DNA from: Xiphophorus maculatus
Taxonomy: Eukaryota; Chordata; Actinopteri; Cyprinodontiformes; Poeciliidae
Direction: 5' to 3'
DNA length: 64,000 nt
Assembly (NCBI RefSeq): GCF_002775205.1
Contig: NC_036456.1
Span: 27,005,850-27,069,849, forward strand
In this document: positions 1 to 10,205 of the stretch, in pieces
Layout: the number at the start of each line of letters is the position of its first letter
How positions within the stretch are numbered: position 1 is the first letter of the stretch
The notes under the pieces: model-generated
What the model saw: only the letters and a program-made list of their open reading frames with translations
Databases searched by the model: none
Told to the model about the DNA's origin: nothing
Translations under genes and position numbers: made by a program

Positions 1-332
1 TTTCGTCTCGGCGTCTTTCCAAGCCAGATGTGATTGCAGTATGAGTTCATAAAAACGGGCAGCTCTGATTGGCTGTCGCTGCTGAGACAATCTAACTGAT
101 GTTTTGGGGATTTTGTGAAGATTGCAGTGGAATTAGACTTAATGGGCCTTTTAAAGGCTCACAGTTGAGGTCATAGTTCACTGGTGGAGGATGTTTTTCA
201 CATTTCTGAGCTCAGTGTTTGACTCTGAGGCTGGGGTTGTTTGCCTTTTGCATGAAAGTGATCAACTTTTCATGATGCATCTCTGGAAATAAATAAAAGT
301 ATAAATTCTAATAAAGTCTGTTTTTGTCTTTA
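1..332 (+). other. Probable 3' end of a plus-strand gene
   Basis: A canonical AATAAA lies at 310-315 and is followed at once by a GT/T-rich stretch, as expected of a cleavage and polyadenylation site for a gene entering from the left. All three plus frames close early (stops at 31-33, 38-40 and 50-52), so at most about 16 codons of coding sequence could be present. I cannot tell which frame, if any, is coding, and do not recognise the gene. Its tail would converge on that of cldn7. That the signal is used is inference. Confidence 0.4.
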
Positions 333-424
333 ATTTAGGTTTGCACAAACAGCTTTAAAATAACCCCAGATTATTTTATTACAAATGCAATCCACAAGAT
401 TTGGATTATTTTAGTTATTTATGG

Positions 425-1095
425 TAATCTCCCAACTAGTTTCTGAGCTTTCGCAAATTTTCAAATTGAAATTTCCTTGTTTTTACTAAAGAAAATTCTG
501 AGATTGATCTCAGAAATTTCTGATTTGTTTTTTCAAGCAAATTTTAGACTTTTCTGAGAAAATTTCTGAGCTTGAGAAGTAAAAGATTTGCAAGAAAAAA
601 AAATAACATTTTGAGATTATGCTCAGAAATTTGAGGAAAAAAAAGGACCTGTAAGTTACAAACGTAAAACAAAAATGTTACCTATGAAACTCAGAAATTT
701 CCAACATTGTTTCATGCATTTTTTGTTTTACTTCTCAAGCTCAGATGTTTCCAGGTCTTTTTTTCTAAAACATTTCTGTGATTAATCTGAAAAATATTTT
801 TTTTCTAATAGATTTTCTACTTTTCAAGCAGAAATTTTTTGCTTTTTTTCTAGAAACTTTCTGACAAGTCTCAAAATATTGAGGTTTTATCTAGTAAACG
901 TTTGACATTTCAAGTTTTTTCTAAAAGATTCTGACTTTTGAAATTGCTTGAAATCCTTTGACTTTTCAAGCTCAAACATTTTCATGTTTTTTTAATTCAA
1001 ATTTCTGATATTAATCTCAAAATTTGACGTTTTTGGCAGAAATGTGCTCCTTTTTTATCTACACCGACCCTAATACACTGTTGTAAATTTAAACA
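425..1095. repeat. Palindrome-array inverted-repeat element, copy 1
   Basis: AT-rich stretch built from many degenerate short palindromes (types CTCAGAAATTTCTGAG and GAGATTAATCTC) alternating with T-runs. It ends at about 1062-1095 in a block whose complement reads GTGTATTAGGGTCGGTGTAG, the terminal repeat shared by the other copies. A matching left terminus is not clear here. Copies recur near 5.4, 9.2, 14.5, 20.9, 22.3, 34.8, 43.2 and 52.5 kb. Confidence 0.6.
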
Positions 1096-2017
1096 TTGAA
1101 AATGTTTGCTGGGTGTTTTTAGCAACATTTGCCGTATTTTCTTGCAGTTTCTCTCAAAGGTTTTCCAAATCTCCAAAAATGCACTTATCATTGTTTAATG
1201 TTAACATTTGTTTGATTTAACGTAGGCCTGAGAAAAAATTCCAAACAAATCTGTAAAAAGGATTTCACAACACTGTAGGTAACAATTTGCAAACATACCA
1301 CACTTAATATCTGCAGTGTTTTTATTTATCTATATATTGGCATGTTAAAAATACTTTTTTCATACATTTTCTATGTTCCCATTATTCTGTAGTTACAGCT
1401 CAGAGTATAACAGTGTAAAATCTACATACTACAGATCCTTTAAATCTACAAAAATAAATAGGAGTATAATCAGGGTAAAAAAAAAATTGTGTTTATCTGA
1501 GCAGAGTTTCTAGCCGGCTGATTTGAAGAGTAATGGATGTCGTTTGGTGTACGATGAGGCCAGTGTGAGAAGTCACACTTTAACGTCTATTTTAGTACAC
1601 TGATATAATAAAACGTCACATGGACTGAGCTGCAACCTGCACACCATGGAGGAACTGATTACTTTCAATTACAAGACATGTGCTAATTACTGCTAGCGCT
1701 GACATACGGCTGCAAATGTTGGCTTTAGTCCATAATATTAGGCTGCAACACAAAGTCTTGTGGATTTAATAGGGGGATCCAATTATAATGTGTCTGAGAA
1801 GACCAATGGTAAACAATTGTGGAATGTGAGGACGGAGTATGAAACATCTTTGATGAAACAATTCAGAGCAGTGTGTGACAATTAAATGCTCATTAAAGCC
1901 CAACAAGGAGTGTCACTGTTTCACATCTTCGGTTCTGCTTCGTTGACGCTGCAACAATTGTTTTTTTGTTTGTTTTGTTTTATTTAACCCAGCAGTTCCA
2001 GCCAGCAGGGGGCGCTC
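1096..2017. other. cldn7 3' flank, no gene seen
   Basis: AT-rich sequence below the cldn7 stop codon, probably including its 3' UTR. A minus-strand AATAAA (TTTATT on the plus strand) lies at 1978-1983, about 35 bases after the stop, and another near 1319-1324. Which is used cannot be decided from sequence. No coding signal was seen. Confidence 0.4.
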
Positions 2018-2186
2018 TCAGACATATTCCTTGTTGCTGCTCGGAGGGCTGGAGCGAGAGCCGGGCATGTTTGGGTACCTGGATACCTGCTTCTTCCTGG
2101 GACAGGAGGCGGCCAGCATGGCGCCGCCCAGAACGTCGAGGAGGGCGCCGCCCCAAGCGATGAAGATGGCCACTCCAAATTCAAAT
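2018..2186 (-). CDS. cldn7: cldn7 exon 4 (stop codon)
   Basis: 169 nt encoding [13 protein letters not shown] (span 4), the Cys-Pro juxtamembrane motif and a Ser/Pro-rich tail ending SSNKEYV, then TGA at 2018-2020. Acceptor CTTCCCAG|A. Confidence 0.94.
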
Positions 2187-5100
2187 CTGGGAAGACAAAG
2201 GTTACATTAAAGCTAAAATAATCAGTTTTTAGTTTTTCTGTTGTGTTTTTATTTCTTTTAAAGGGAACCTATATTAGAAAAATTCACATTTTTGTTATAG
2301 GTTCAATTTTGTCCTCTATCTCTTTTAGCCTACTTTTTAATCTGCTTACACGCACACGCTGCAGCTTACATGACCATGTTTATGTGTGTCTGCCGGCAGT
2401 CATACATAAACAGACTGAAACTGATTAGACAAGCCTGGGAGGGCTCAGATTGAAGAAAAGAATAAAAAGCTAAACGCTACAATCTTTGCCTCAGTTGGTT
2501 CCATCCATAGCGTGAGCTCAGTGTGGCGCAGCGCTGGACGGTGAATGTAACTCTGCATATGTTCCATTTGTATGACCTGTGTGGCTTGTAACATTTGATC
2601 ATCTTTCAGCATTAAAGCCTGTTTTTATATGTAACCAAATCTCATTATTTCTCAAGGTAATTTACACTTAGGGGTTCTGGTCGGGTCCTGAAACTGGTTA
2701 ACGGACCTGGTGGAGCACAGAGACGAAAATGAATTAACTCCAACATTTTCTATGTTTTTATATTTACATTTGGGTCACAACTGCTTAAAGAAAAACACCC
2801 AGTCAATTTCTGGCAACTAGTTAATGTTTTATGGCAGGGGTGTCAAACTCCAGTCCTCAAGGGCCGGTGTCCTGCAGTTTTTAGATGTGCCACAGGTACA
2901 AAACACTGGAATGAAATGACTTAATTGCCTCCTCCTTGTGTAGATCAGTTCTCCAGAGCCTTGCTAATGACCTAATTATTCCATTCAGGTGTGGTGCAGC
3001 AGAGGCACATCTAAAAGTTGCAGGACAGCGGCCCTCGAGGACTGGAGTTTGACACCCCTGTTTTATGGTGTCTGGAAAATGAGTCATTTCAAAAACCTTC
3101 CAATTGTAAAGTCATATAGTGGCGTTACCTAGCAACCTAAACCAAACCCAGCCTGTTACCTAGCAACCTAAGTCATACTTAGCCTGTTACCTAGCAACCT
3201 AAGCCAAAACCCAGCCAGTTACCTAGCAACCTAAGCCAAAACCCAGACGATTACCTATCAACCTAAGTCAAACCAGCCTGTTACCTAGCAACCCAAGCTG
3301 AGTTCCAGCCGTACGTTTTTCAAAGACGTACGGTTGTATAATTACGCATCTGTTTGGAGCCATTTTCATATGTTGGTGTAAATGATGAGTTGGGGGCGTG
3401 GTCAGCAGCAGCTAATGTGGATTTAAAGTGACAAGACGCCCTAAAACAGAACTGAGCAAATCAAGCTAACAACTCCAAATTAAGCTAACACCATCAACGT
3501 AAAGATAACAAGCTAGTATTCACTTTTAGTGTCTAACATTCACTCTGAAGCTAACACAAATAGCCCCATGAGCATATTTTCCAATATGGAAAGGTTTGAA
3601 ATACCTTTTTATAATCATTTAAGTTAACTGGTCATGATACTTTTGAGCTTAAACAGAAAGTATAGCTCTGGTGTGCAGAGTTTAGCTACATGCCTGTAGT
3701 GTAGTAGAGAAAATGCTGACAATGGAAGCAATTTAGTTTTTTGAAACACCAGAACAAAACTAAAATTGAGTTACCATTTGTCTTCATTCTTGATTAGCAT
3801 TTCTCAAATTAAGTTATTCCACAAAAATCCACAAAACTAGGACTTTGCCAAAAAATAACAACAGTGATATGTAAAATGTTGCAATAACTAATTAAAGTAA
3901 CAAACACAAAGGATTGATTTTACAATCACACAAAATACAGTGAAATATTTAGCTTTTCTTACTTGGTGTTGACCGGAGTGTAGGGGTTGTAGAAAGCTCT
4001 GATGACGTTGTGAGCAAACCAAGAACACGCCACAATGGCACACAGGCCTGCAGAGAGAGAGAGAGTCAACAGGAAAGATCAACCATTTCATTAACACATC
4101 AAAATTCAACAGGACAGAAACCATTTTTATCCCTTTTAACAGCAGCCCCCGCTGACTCCAGCACAATTGGCTGTCAGTGAAGTCTTCAAAGCCCTTTGGA
4201 CGTTAGATGTTAGAATCAGAGCCAGCAGCGCTGAGTTCATTCAGTAATGAATGAGCTCAGAGGGCAAATGAGTGGGAAGAAAGAGCTTTGGACTTGGGAT
4301 TAAACGTTCCCCAAGGTTCACTTATGGGCAGCAGCAGAACTGAGTACGTCTTTGATTCACACCAGTCCGGTTTAGACCGCTCCAGTACGTTTGCATAGGA
4401 AGTTTGAAATGTTTGGGGAGGTGTGAACGTGCAATCAAACTCTGATGCAGGCCAAACAACTGAACTCAGGTTCGTCTACAAACCTTCGGCGAACCTTTGG
4501 TACAGTTTGAATGTATATGTGAATGCCAAGCGGACTGGAAACCACTCCAGAAGCAGGAAGTGAACAACGGTGCAGGGCTTGCTGGGTAAATAAAGTGACC
4601 CAGAATGCCAAAACAAACAAGCTAATTTTGCGCTAGCATGAGAAATGACTTGTGGTCTTTTACCAAAAACAAAAGAGAAATTCTACTACTGCTAAAATCT
4701 GACGCCACTCCATTTTTGTTCACATTTCATAAAGAATGAAGTTGACCAGCAACCCTCCCGACCCCACAAGGGTGTAGAAAAAATGGATGGATGGAAAGAA
4801 TGAAGTTGCTCTCAGTGTCTTCTTCAGAGGTTTTCATGTCATTTGCTTCAGTGTTTCTTAGTGCAGCGCCACCACAGGCGAGGAGGGGAAGAGATTTTTC
4901 AAATGTTTGTTTCAATTGACACAACAGAGTGTGAAAAAGAGCTGCACCAGCAGAAAATGTAACAAGTGTAATGTTGATTCTCCAATTCATCCAAGTCCAG
5001 TTAGGAAAAAACAACTGATACAACTGATTCTTTTGCAAAGAAATGTATGAAAATCTACAGAATGTTGGGAATGCAGATTTACATCTTAAATTAGTCCTAT

Positions 5101-8100
5101 TGTTTAGATCAAACTAACATCAACAGCTTGGAGCGTTTTCGTCCTCACCTCCTATAAGCAGAATAATTCCTCCTATCATGGCAATGCGAGACTTGCGTAG
5201 TTTGTCACTTCCTCCACAGGTGGTGCACTTCATTCCCATGCAGGCCACGCCCAGACCCGCCACGGACACGATGATGCCGACTATCATCAAGGCGCGGGTC
5301 GCCTGCAGCGAACCTGGAGAAGGAAACGAAGCAAAGATGGTGAGGTAGCTGGATATTCCCAGAATAAAGGACCGTGACGTTTTACGGCATTTACAAATAA
5401 AACAAGAAAAGGGAGAAGTAAATTTTTTTAAAAAAACCTCAGGAAATATTTGATTTGATTAATCTCAGACGTTTTTGAGAAGAAAATTGGAAATTTCTGA
5501 GTTTCAAAATTTGAACATTTGGACTTTTGAAACTCAGAACATTTTCCTTTTTTCTCCCAAATTTTCCAAAACTTTTTTTAGAAATGTTTTTAAATGGAAA
5601 AGTCCACAATTTGCTAAGAAAAACTCTGAATATTTAATATTATGTTGAGTTTCAAAAGTCAAACAATTTTCAACTGAGAAATTTCAAAGTTTTTCTAGAA
5701 AATCTCTGACATTGAGAAGTCAAACATTTTCTATGTAAATGTAGAATTTTCCAGAAATCAGAAATTTCAAAAATCTGAAAATGTTTGGCTTTTGAAGTTC
5801 AGACATTTCTACATTTTTTTCTACAAAGCTTCGGACAAACTCTGTCAATACCCTCAACATTTGAATTTTTGACAGAAATGTACTCACTTTTTTTTTCTTT
5901 CTACCAAAATACACCATTATAAACATGCAACTCCTGCTCAGGAAGGTTAGAAAATATCAGAAAAACATAAAAGTGGAAGAAGAAACATAAGAAAATAGGG
6001 ACTCAGGCTTTATCTGAGTGACTAGAGGTTGTAAATTAACTTCCTGTTACTGGCAGGGAAGCCATGGGAGACTCATGAATACGCCAACAGTGAGAAACAA
6101 CACAATTTTCTTCACTTGAACTGAATCCAAGTGGTAAAACCTTTCGTCAGCCTGTAAACCTTTCACAGGATGAGGCCCCTCTTTGTCCAGATCCTGCCTC
6201 TGTCCACCTAGAACCAGTCTGTGCCAGCCGAGGCCATCCCTGCCCTCCCCAAACAGACCAAACCGCCCAGCAGGGAGCGAGGGAGACTCGATATGACATG
6301 TAAATCAGAGGGAAATGGGAAACAATACGCAGGATTATGCTTCTTACTTCTGATATAATTACATTCTTGTTTCTAAATTGACCGTCAAAGTCAAGGAGAA
6401 ATCCACCGAGAAACTTTCACTTGTCAGGAGTACAAAAGTTAGGAAAGGGCCGTTTTCTGAACAACTGTAGATTCCTGTTGTCAGTTAAAACTTGAATGTT
6501 TCACCACTTTGCAAAGGTCTAAGCTTTTCCCCTGACTGGATTATTAAAAAATAATCCAGAAATCACAAAGTTTCCAGGGTCGAAAGTGGAAACTTCTCCC
6601 ATAAATGCTTAAATTTCAACACAAACCATCGATCCAACCTTTTTATATTTGTTTATTGAGACTGACAATAGAAAAATTATTGATTTTAATGATTTCAGCG
6701 CAGATCAATTAAAAGATTTTACTTTAAGATTTAAAGAGATGCCATTTTGTGTTTTCCAAGCAAATAATGCTATTCCATAGCACAATCATGTAACTGCTAC
6801 TCTGAGTTAGGGTTGGACAATAAATCGGTAACAATATTTATCGCGATAAACGCTTGATCAATATCAGTACTTAATAGATTTCTCAACAATTTCACTGAAC
6901 TCTGATCCAGAGCCACACAGCTAATCTTGGCTGGTGGAATAAACTAGCTGACTCACTCCTTGGTTACCTAGCAACTCATTCATTCTTTGGTTCCCTAGCA
7001 ACAACCTGCTGAGTAACTGCCACAGCAGCAGTTTAAGGCTTCACCTCAAAACTGTTTAAAAAAAACCCAAAAAAACAACGACGTGGAGTGAAAACTGTGG
7101 ATAAAACAGGAAAGATCAAGCCGCCAGTCTGGCAGAATTTCAGATTAATCAATATTTATCAATATCAACTGATATAAAACATTGTAATATCGGGATTTTT
7201 CACCATTTTCTGACAGCTTATTATGAGACAAATAATCTGTGAAAAGATCAACAACTTACAGTTACAGAAAAACCGTTTATCCATCATGGTAACTAGACTG
7301 AGCATTCACAACAGGCTACGCTAGCTGCAGCGTACCAGACACCAGATTGTGATTGGTAGCTCTAAAACCCGCCTCCTGGCTCTGATTGGTTATTTCTAGT
7401 TAGCGCTAGGAGAAGCTACATTTTTTCACAGATTATCTGCATCAAAATGCTCAGTCATTTTGTGACTGAGCATTTTGTCAGTCACAAAATGCTGACAGTT
7501 TCAAACAATATGTAAAATATAAAAGTTAAGTAGCTTTAAGGGTTGTAGAAATATCAGTATTTCTTTCTGAAGACGGATTATACGAGCCACACTCGGCTTG
7601 TGACAACGGCTTGTTGACAAAAGGGTGAAACTCAGAAGTTTGTGTTGAATGTAACACAACCAGACTTCCTGTCACCGCCCGTCCTGAGAATCACACGAAC
7701 CGCGTGCCGAGGGGTCAGAGGTACGAGACGTAGAGAAAGAGAAAATAACACATTGTGCACTGCAAAAACACAAAATCGTACCAAGTGTTTTAAAGTGCAA
7801 ACATCTTAGTACTCGGGAAATAAGACAAAACTAACTTACAAGCAACTTTTCAGTAGGAAATAGGAGCTTGTTTTAAGTAAATAATCCCTGAATATTGATT
7901 TTAAAAAGTACTTGTTCCATTGGCAGATTATTTTGATTATAAAATTACATTTTTCCGTGTTGTAAGTAAAATAATCTGCCAATGTTGAATCCTTAATCAA
8001 CATTAAGGAATCAAAGAAATTACTCAACTAAGAGTAAAAAAAGGTATTTGGTTAAAAGTCTACTCCGGTACTGACTAACTGATCAAATTATCAATCATTT

Positions 8101-8894
8101 AATATGTAAATTTTACATCAACAGGTGGACCAAAATATGAAGTTAAGTGGAAATGTTGGTATTTTAAGAACTGGAATGACAATAATTCATAAGTGACAAA
8201 AAAATAACAAAATCTGGCAAAATAATTTTTTTCCAAATTAGTTTCTTTTAATAAAAACCTTATGAAACTTTAACTGCAGGTGTGTCTGTGTCTGGTGAAT
8301 TCTTGGTTAAAACGTGCTTGTTCTTCACTCAGTGGGTAGAAAACCCAGAAATTTTACTCAAGCGAGAGTAGAAATACTTGATAAAATTATTCAAGTAAAA
8401 GGAAAAAGTACTGTGTTGTAAAAATGCTCCTAAAAGCAAATTTCTAAAAAAAAAAAAAAAAAAGTTACTCAAGTAATTGAGTACCAACTCTGGTTATTTA
8501 CATGAATTATTTTGATTTTGGCCTCATATTTTAGCTCAGTTAAATATTAAATGTGTGTAGCATTTCTACCAAACACTTTTTTCCCTCTTATTGAGTCTTT
8601 TCTAATCTTTTACGTGAATAAAACCGTGTCAAAGTGTCGCTAATTTCGCGCGTGTTTTCGTCTCGTCTTACTGTCGAGCTGCAGGATGGAGTCGTATATT
8701 TTGCACTGCAGCTGTCCGGTGCTCTGGAAGGCGCAGGACATCCACAGCCCCTGGTACATGGCCACGGCCGTGATGATGTTGTCCCCGATGTAGGCGGACA
8801 TCTTCCACTGAGGCAGGACGGTCCCCACGATCAGCCCCACGATGCCCACCAGAGACAGGAAGAAGCCCAGCAGCTGGATCCCGGAGTTCGCCAT
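2018..8894 (-). CDS. cldn7: Claudin-7 (complete, 4 exons)
   Basis: Four-transmembrane tight-junction protein of the claudin family (PMP22/claudin fold). It seals or tunes paracellular ion flow between epithelial cells. Coding exons on the minus strand are 8672-8894, 5149-5313, 3963-4047 and 2018-2186, joining in phase to 213 aa (human CLDN7 has 211). The N-terminus MANSG matches claudin-7. The claudin signature is intact: W30, GLW at 49-51, C54 and C64, then R81 at the end of the first extracellular loop. Membrane segments lie at about 8-27, 82-103, 117-137 and 163-183. The protein ends in Lys-Glu-Tyr-Val, the claudin PDZ-binding tail used by ZO proteins. The start has a strong context (A at -3, G at +4). 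Exon 2 has the usual claudin length of 165 nt. Whether this is the fish a or b copy cannot be said. Confidence 0.95.
2835..3060. mobile_element. hAT-type non-autonomous element with 8-bp target duplication
   Basis: 226-bp element with terminal inverted repeats CAGGGGTGTCAAACTCCAGT at the left and its complement ending GACACCCCTG at the right. It is flanked by a perfect 8-bp duplication TTTTATGG at 2827-2834 and 3061-3068. An 8-bp duplication and a CAGGGGTGTC terminus are hallmarks of hAT transposons. There is no open frame for a transposase, so it moved in trans. Confidence 0.88.
3124..3292. repeat. Minisatellite of X-box-like palindromes
   Basis: Six units of about 31-32 bp. Five contain the identical 13-mer GTTACCTAGCAAC (3124-3136, 3155-3167, 3186-3198, 3218-3230, 3280-3292); one near 3250-3262 is degenerate. 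The 13-mer is a near-palindrome matching the RFX-factor X-box pattern (GTNRCC, short spacer, RGYAAC). It lies in intron 3 of cldn7. Confidence 0.85.
3963..4047 (-). CDS. cldn7: cldn7 exon 3
   Basis: 85 nt encoding the end of span 3 and the second extracellular loop (motif CSWFAHNVI, then FYNPYTPVN), typical of claudin-7. The acceptor follows a CT-rich tract; the donor is AA|GTAAGA. Confidence 0.93.
4048..5148 (-). other. cldn7: cldn7 intron 2, filled by a dispersed repeat
   Basis: About 4340-5045 belongs to a repeat family with the signature 'GTGAACGTGCAATCAAACTC ... AAGCGGAC ... AGCAGGAAGTG ... GCCACTCCATTTTTG'. It also occurs at 38640-39670, 52095-52380 and in part near 54000. A short SINE tail is inserted at 4745-4794. 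Confidence 0.6.
4745..4794 (+). mobile_element. 5'-truncated SINE tail with perfect target duplication
   Basis: 50-bp insertion starting ACCAGCAACCCTCCCGACCC and ending in ATGGATGGATGG, matching the 3' end of the full SINE at 25254-25634. It is flanked by a perfect 14-bp duplication AAAGAATGAAGTTG (4731-4744 and 4795-4808), showing target-primed insertion rather than decay of a full copy. Confidence 0.85.
5149..5313 (-). CDS. cldn7: cldn7 exon 2
   Basis: 165 nt encoding residues 75-129 plus one base. Contains [10 protein letters not shown] at the end of loop 1, the second span, the CXXC-like CTTC intracellular turn and the start of the third span. Acceptor CTCCAG|GT, donor GGAG|GTGAGG. Confidence 0.93.
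5375..5930. repeat. Palindrome-array inverted-repeat element, copy 2
   Basis: Same architecture as copy 1: an AT-rich interior of CTCAGAAATTTC-type palindromes, a 'TTTGACAGAAATGTACTC' block and a right end at about 5895-5925 whose complement reads ATAATGGTGTATTTTGGTAG, a degenerate form of the terminal repeat. Confidence 0.6.
6805..7205. repeat. Dispersed repeat ('TTGGACAATAAATCGGTAAC' family), copy 1
   Basis: Starts with a block related to 'ATATTTATCGCGATAAACG' and ends with 'AATATCGGGATTTTTCA'. The middle has GTTACCTAGCAACTCATTC and CCTAGCAACAACCTG. Long similarity to 25647-26030, where a SINE interrupts the left part. Confidence 0.6.
7210..7545. repeat. Fold-back element, copy 1 (degenerate left arm)
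   Basis: Contains AATAATCTGTGAAAAGATCA on the left and CCCGCCTCCTGGCTCTGATT followed by CACAGATTATCTG on the right, ending near AAGTAGCTTTAAG. Related to copies at 44735-45240, 46755-47232 and 50615-51560. A local hairpin TGCTCAGTCA / TGACTGAGCA is at about 7448-7472. Confidence 0.6.
7755..8035. repeat. CACTGCAAAAA-type inverted-repeat element, copy 1
   Basis: Begins with CACTGCAAAAACACAAAATC, then 'AAGACAAAACTAACTTACAA', 'GGAGCTTGTTTTAAGT' and 'TTCCATTGGCAGATTATTTT'. The same ordered blocks occur at 23900-24195, 24850-25165 and 40610-40790. Confidence 0.65.
8040..8490. repeat. TACTCAAGTAA-type element, copy 1
   Basis: Shares 'CAGACACAG..CACCTGCAG', 'CCCACTGAGTGAAG' and 'TTTACTCAAG..AGTAGAAATACTT' blocks (here in reverse) with copies at 36030-36300, 50985-51475 and 62720-62960. 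Ends with GTTACTCAAGTAATTGAGTA. Confidence 0.6.
8672..8894 (-). CDS. cldn7: cldn7 exon 1 (start codon, first extracellular loop)
   Basis: Residues 1-74 plus one base. Holds the first membrane span and most of loop 1 with W30, GLW and the C54/C64 pair. The donor follows codon GAC with one base of Ser75 (A|GTAAGA). Confidence 0.95.
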
Positions 8895-9070
8895 GATTCA
8901 GTCAAACGACGTTCTGTCCGCAAAGGTTAAAAATATCAAACTTCCGCAGCTCCGTTAGGTTCAATAAGGGGGATAAAACCTGCATGCAGCGCAGATGGAG
9001 GTGAGGGACGGAGGGTGGGAACCACGGAGGGGGTGGTGGTGGTGTGGGAGTGGGAGTGATGCTTCCCACT
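8895..9070 (-). promoter_or_regulatory. cldn7: Probable cldn7 promoter and 5' UTR
   Basis: Sequence just upstream of the cldn7 start codon. It has a C-rich CCACC/CCCTCC tract at about 9000-9055 (KLF/Sp1-like) and an AT-rich GATATTTTTAAC box at 8927-8938 that could serve as a weak TATA element. The transcription start cannot be placed; a promoter here is inferred from position. Confidence 0.35.
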
Positions 9071-9184
9071 TCTGTCCTGCGTGTCAAACCGCAGGAATTA
9101 TTTAGGAAAATAATAATAAAAAGTTTACAGTTTGGTTCAACTTTTATCAGATTTAACCAGAAGATAAAAACAAACATTCAGGAG

Positions 9185-10205
9185 TTACAACATATAAAGG
9201 AGATGGAAAAAATATGAGACATTTTCTAGAAAACAACAACAAAAAAAAAAACGAAGAATAAAGTAAAAATAAAAAAAGTGACTTTTTAACTCAGAAATAT
9301 GGAGACTGACGTAAAAAAAACTTTCTAAATAGATACATCAAAAATCTACGGAAGAGGATTAGGGCCACCCAAAAAAATAATAAAAAAAGAGTTCTGACTT
9401 TAAAGTCAGAATTCTGAGATTAAAGTCAGAACTCTTTTTTTTTTTTCGGTGGCCTCTTCCGTAAAAAAAAAAAAATGTTGAGATCGACCTAAACATTTTC
9501 TAGAAAAAAAAAGAAGAAAATTTCTGGTTAAAAAGTTGAAAAATTGCTTAAGAAAATAAAACGATAACGATGGACATTGAACTCTGAATGAACATTTGAG
9601 ATTAATCTCAAATTTGTTTTTGAAATAACACGGAAATTTTTCTAAAGAGAAAATTTTTGACTTATGAAATTCAGAAAATGTCCAAAAGTCAAAAATGTTT
9701 AACTTTTGAAGCTCAGGAACTGTTTTTTTATAGACAATTTCTGAGACGAATCTCAAAACGTCATTTTTAAAAAAAATTATTTTTAGCATGTTTTCAAACC
9801 ATAAAATTTCCAAGTTTTTCCTAGAAATTTTTTTATATTAATCTCTAGCAAAATTGTGACTTTTCAAGATCAGAAGTATCTCATTTCTAGATTAATCCTA
9901 ACATTTGCAATAAGAAAACCTGAATTTTTCTAGATAAAAACTCATAACGGGTGACGGCCGGACTCATGGGATCCAACTTAACACATTTCAAAGTTTGTTT
10001 GTCCCCCTCCACCCCCCAGAAGATTTCTGAGATTAATCTAAACATTTTTGAGTTTTTTCTTATCTTCTCAACCTCAGAAATTTCTACATTTTTTCTAGAA
10101 AATTTCTGAGATTCATCTTACAAATTTGCAAGAAAAACCTCCAAAATGTTGAGATTAATCTTGTAAATTTTCTAGAAAATCTTCAGTTTAAAAAGTCAAA
10201 AACCT
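9185..10205. repeat. Palindrome-array element, copy 3 (degenerate)
   Basis: Long run of CTGAGATTAATCTCA- and TTTTCTAGAAAATTTCTGAG-type units in the spacer between cldn7 and chrnb1l, interrupted at 9345-9462 by a nested fold-back element. Termini are poorly preserved. Confidence 0.5.
9345..9462. repeat. Nested fold-back element with ACGGAAGAGG termini
   Basis: Inverted ends ACGGAAGAGGATTAGGGCCA and GGTGGCCTCTTCCGT enclose A/T runs and copies of AGTTCTGACTTTAAAGTCAG. It lies inside palindrome-array copy 3 and shares the ATTAGGGCCA core with that family's terminal repeat. Confidence 0.7.

Larger units (their letters stand above)
2187..3962 (-). other. cldn7: cldn7 intron 3
   Basis: Non-coding. 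Holds a hAT-type element (2835-3060), a GTTACCTAGCAAC minisatellite (3124-3292) and a reversed fragment of the GGCGTCTTGTC repeat family around 3384-3470. The stretch 2250-2640 starts with a block resembling the end of a dispersed family but was not otherwise recognised. Confidence 0.7.
5314..8671 (-). other. cldn7: cldn7 intron 1
   Basis: Non-coding and largely repeats: a palindrome-array element (5375-5930), a fragment with paired GTTACCTAGCAAC-like motifs (6805-7205), a fold-back element (7210-7545), a CACTGCAAAAA element (7755-8035) and a TACTCAAGTAA-type element (8040-8490) with an A-run at about 8444-8462. The stretch 5940-6790 has no recognised feature. Confidence 0.65.

Noticed and set aside
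8634-8930. 98-codon plus-strand frame over cldn7 exon 1
   Set aside because: It is the antisense shadow of a verified claudin exon with signature motifs and splice sites on the other strand.
9406-9813. 135-codon minus-strand frame
   Set aside because: Phe/Lys-rich translation of a palindrome-array repeat and the nested element.
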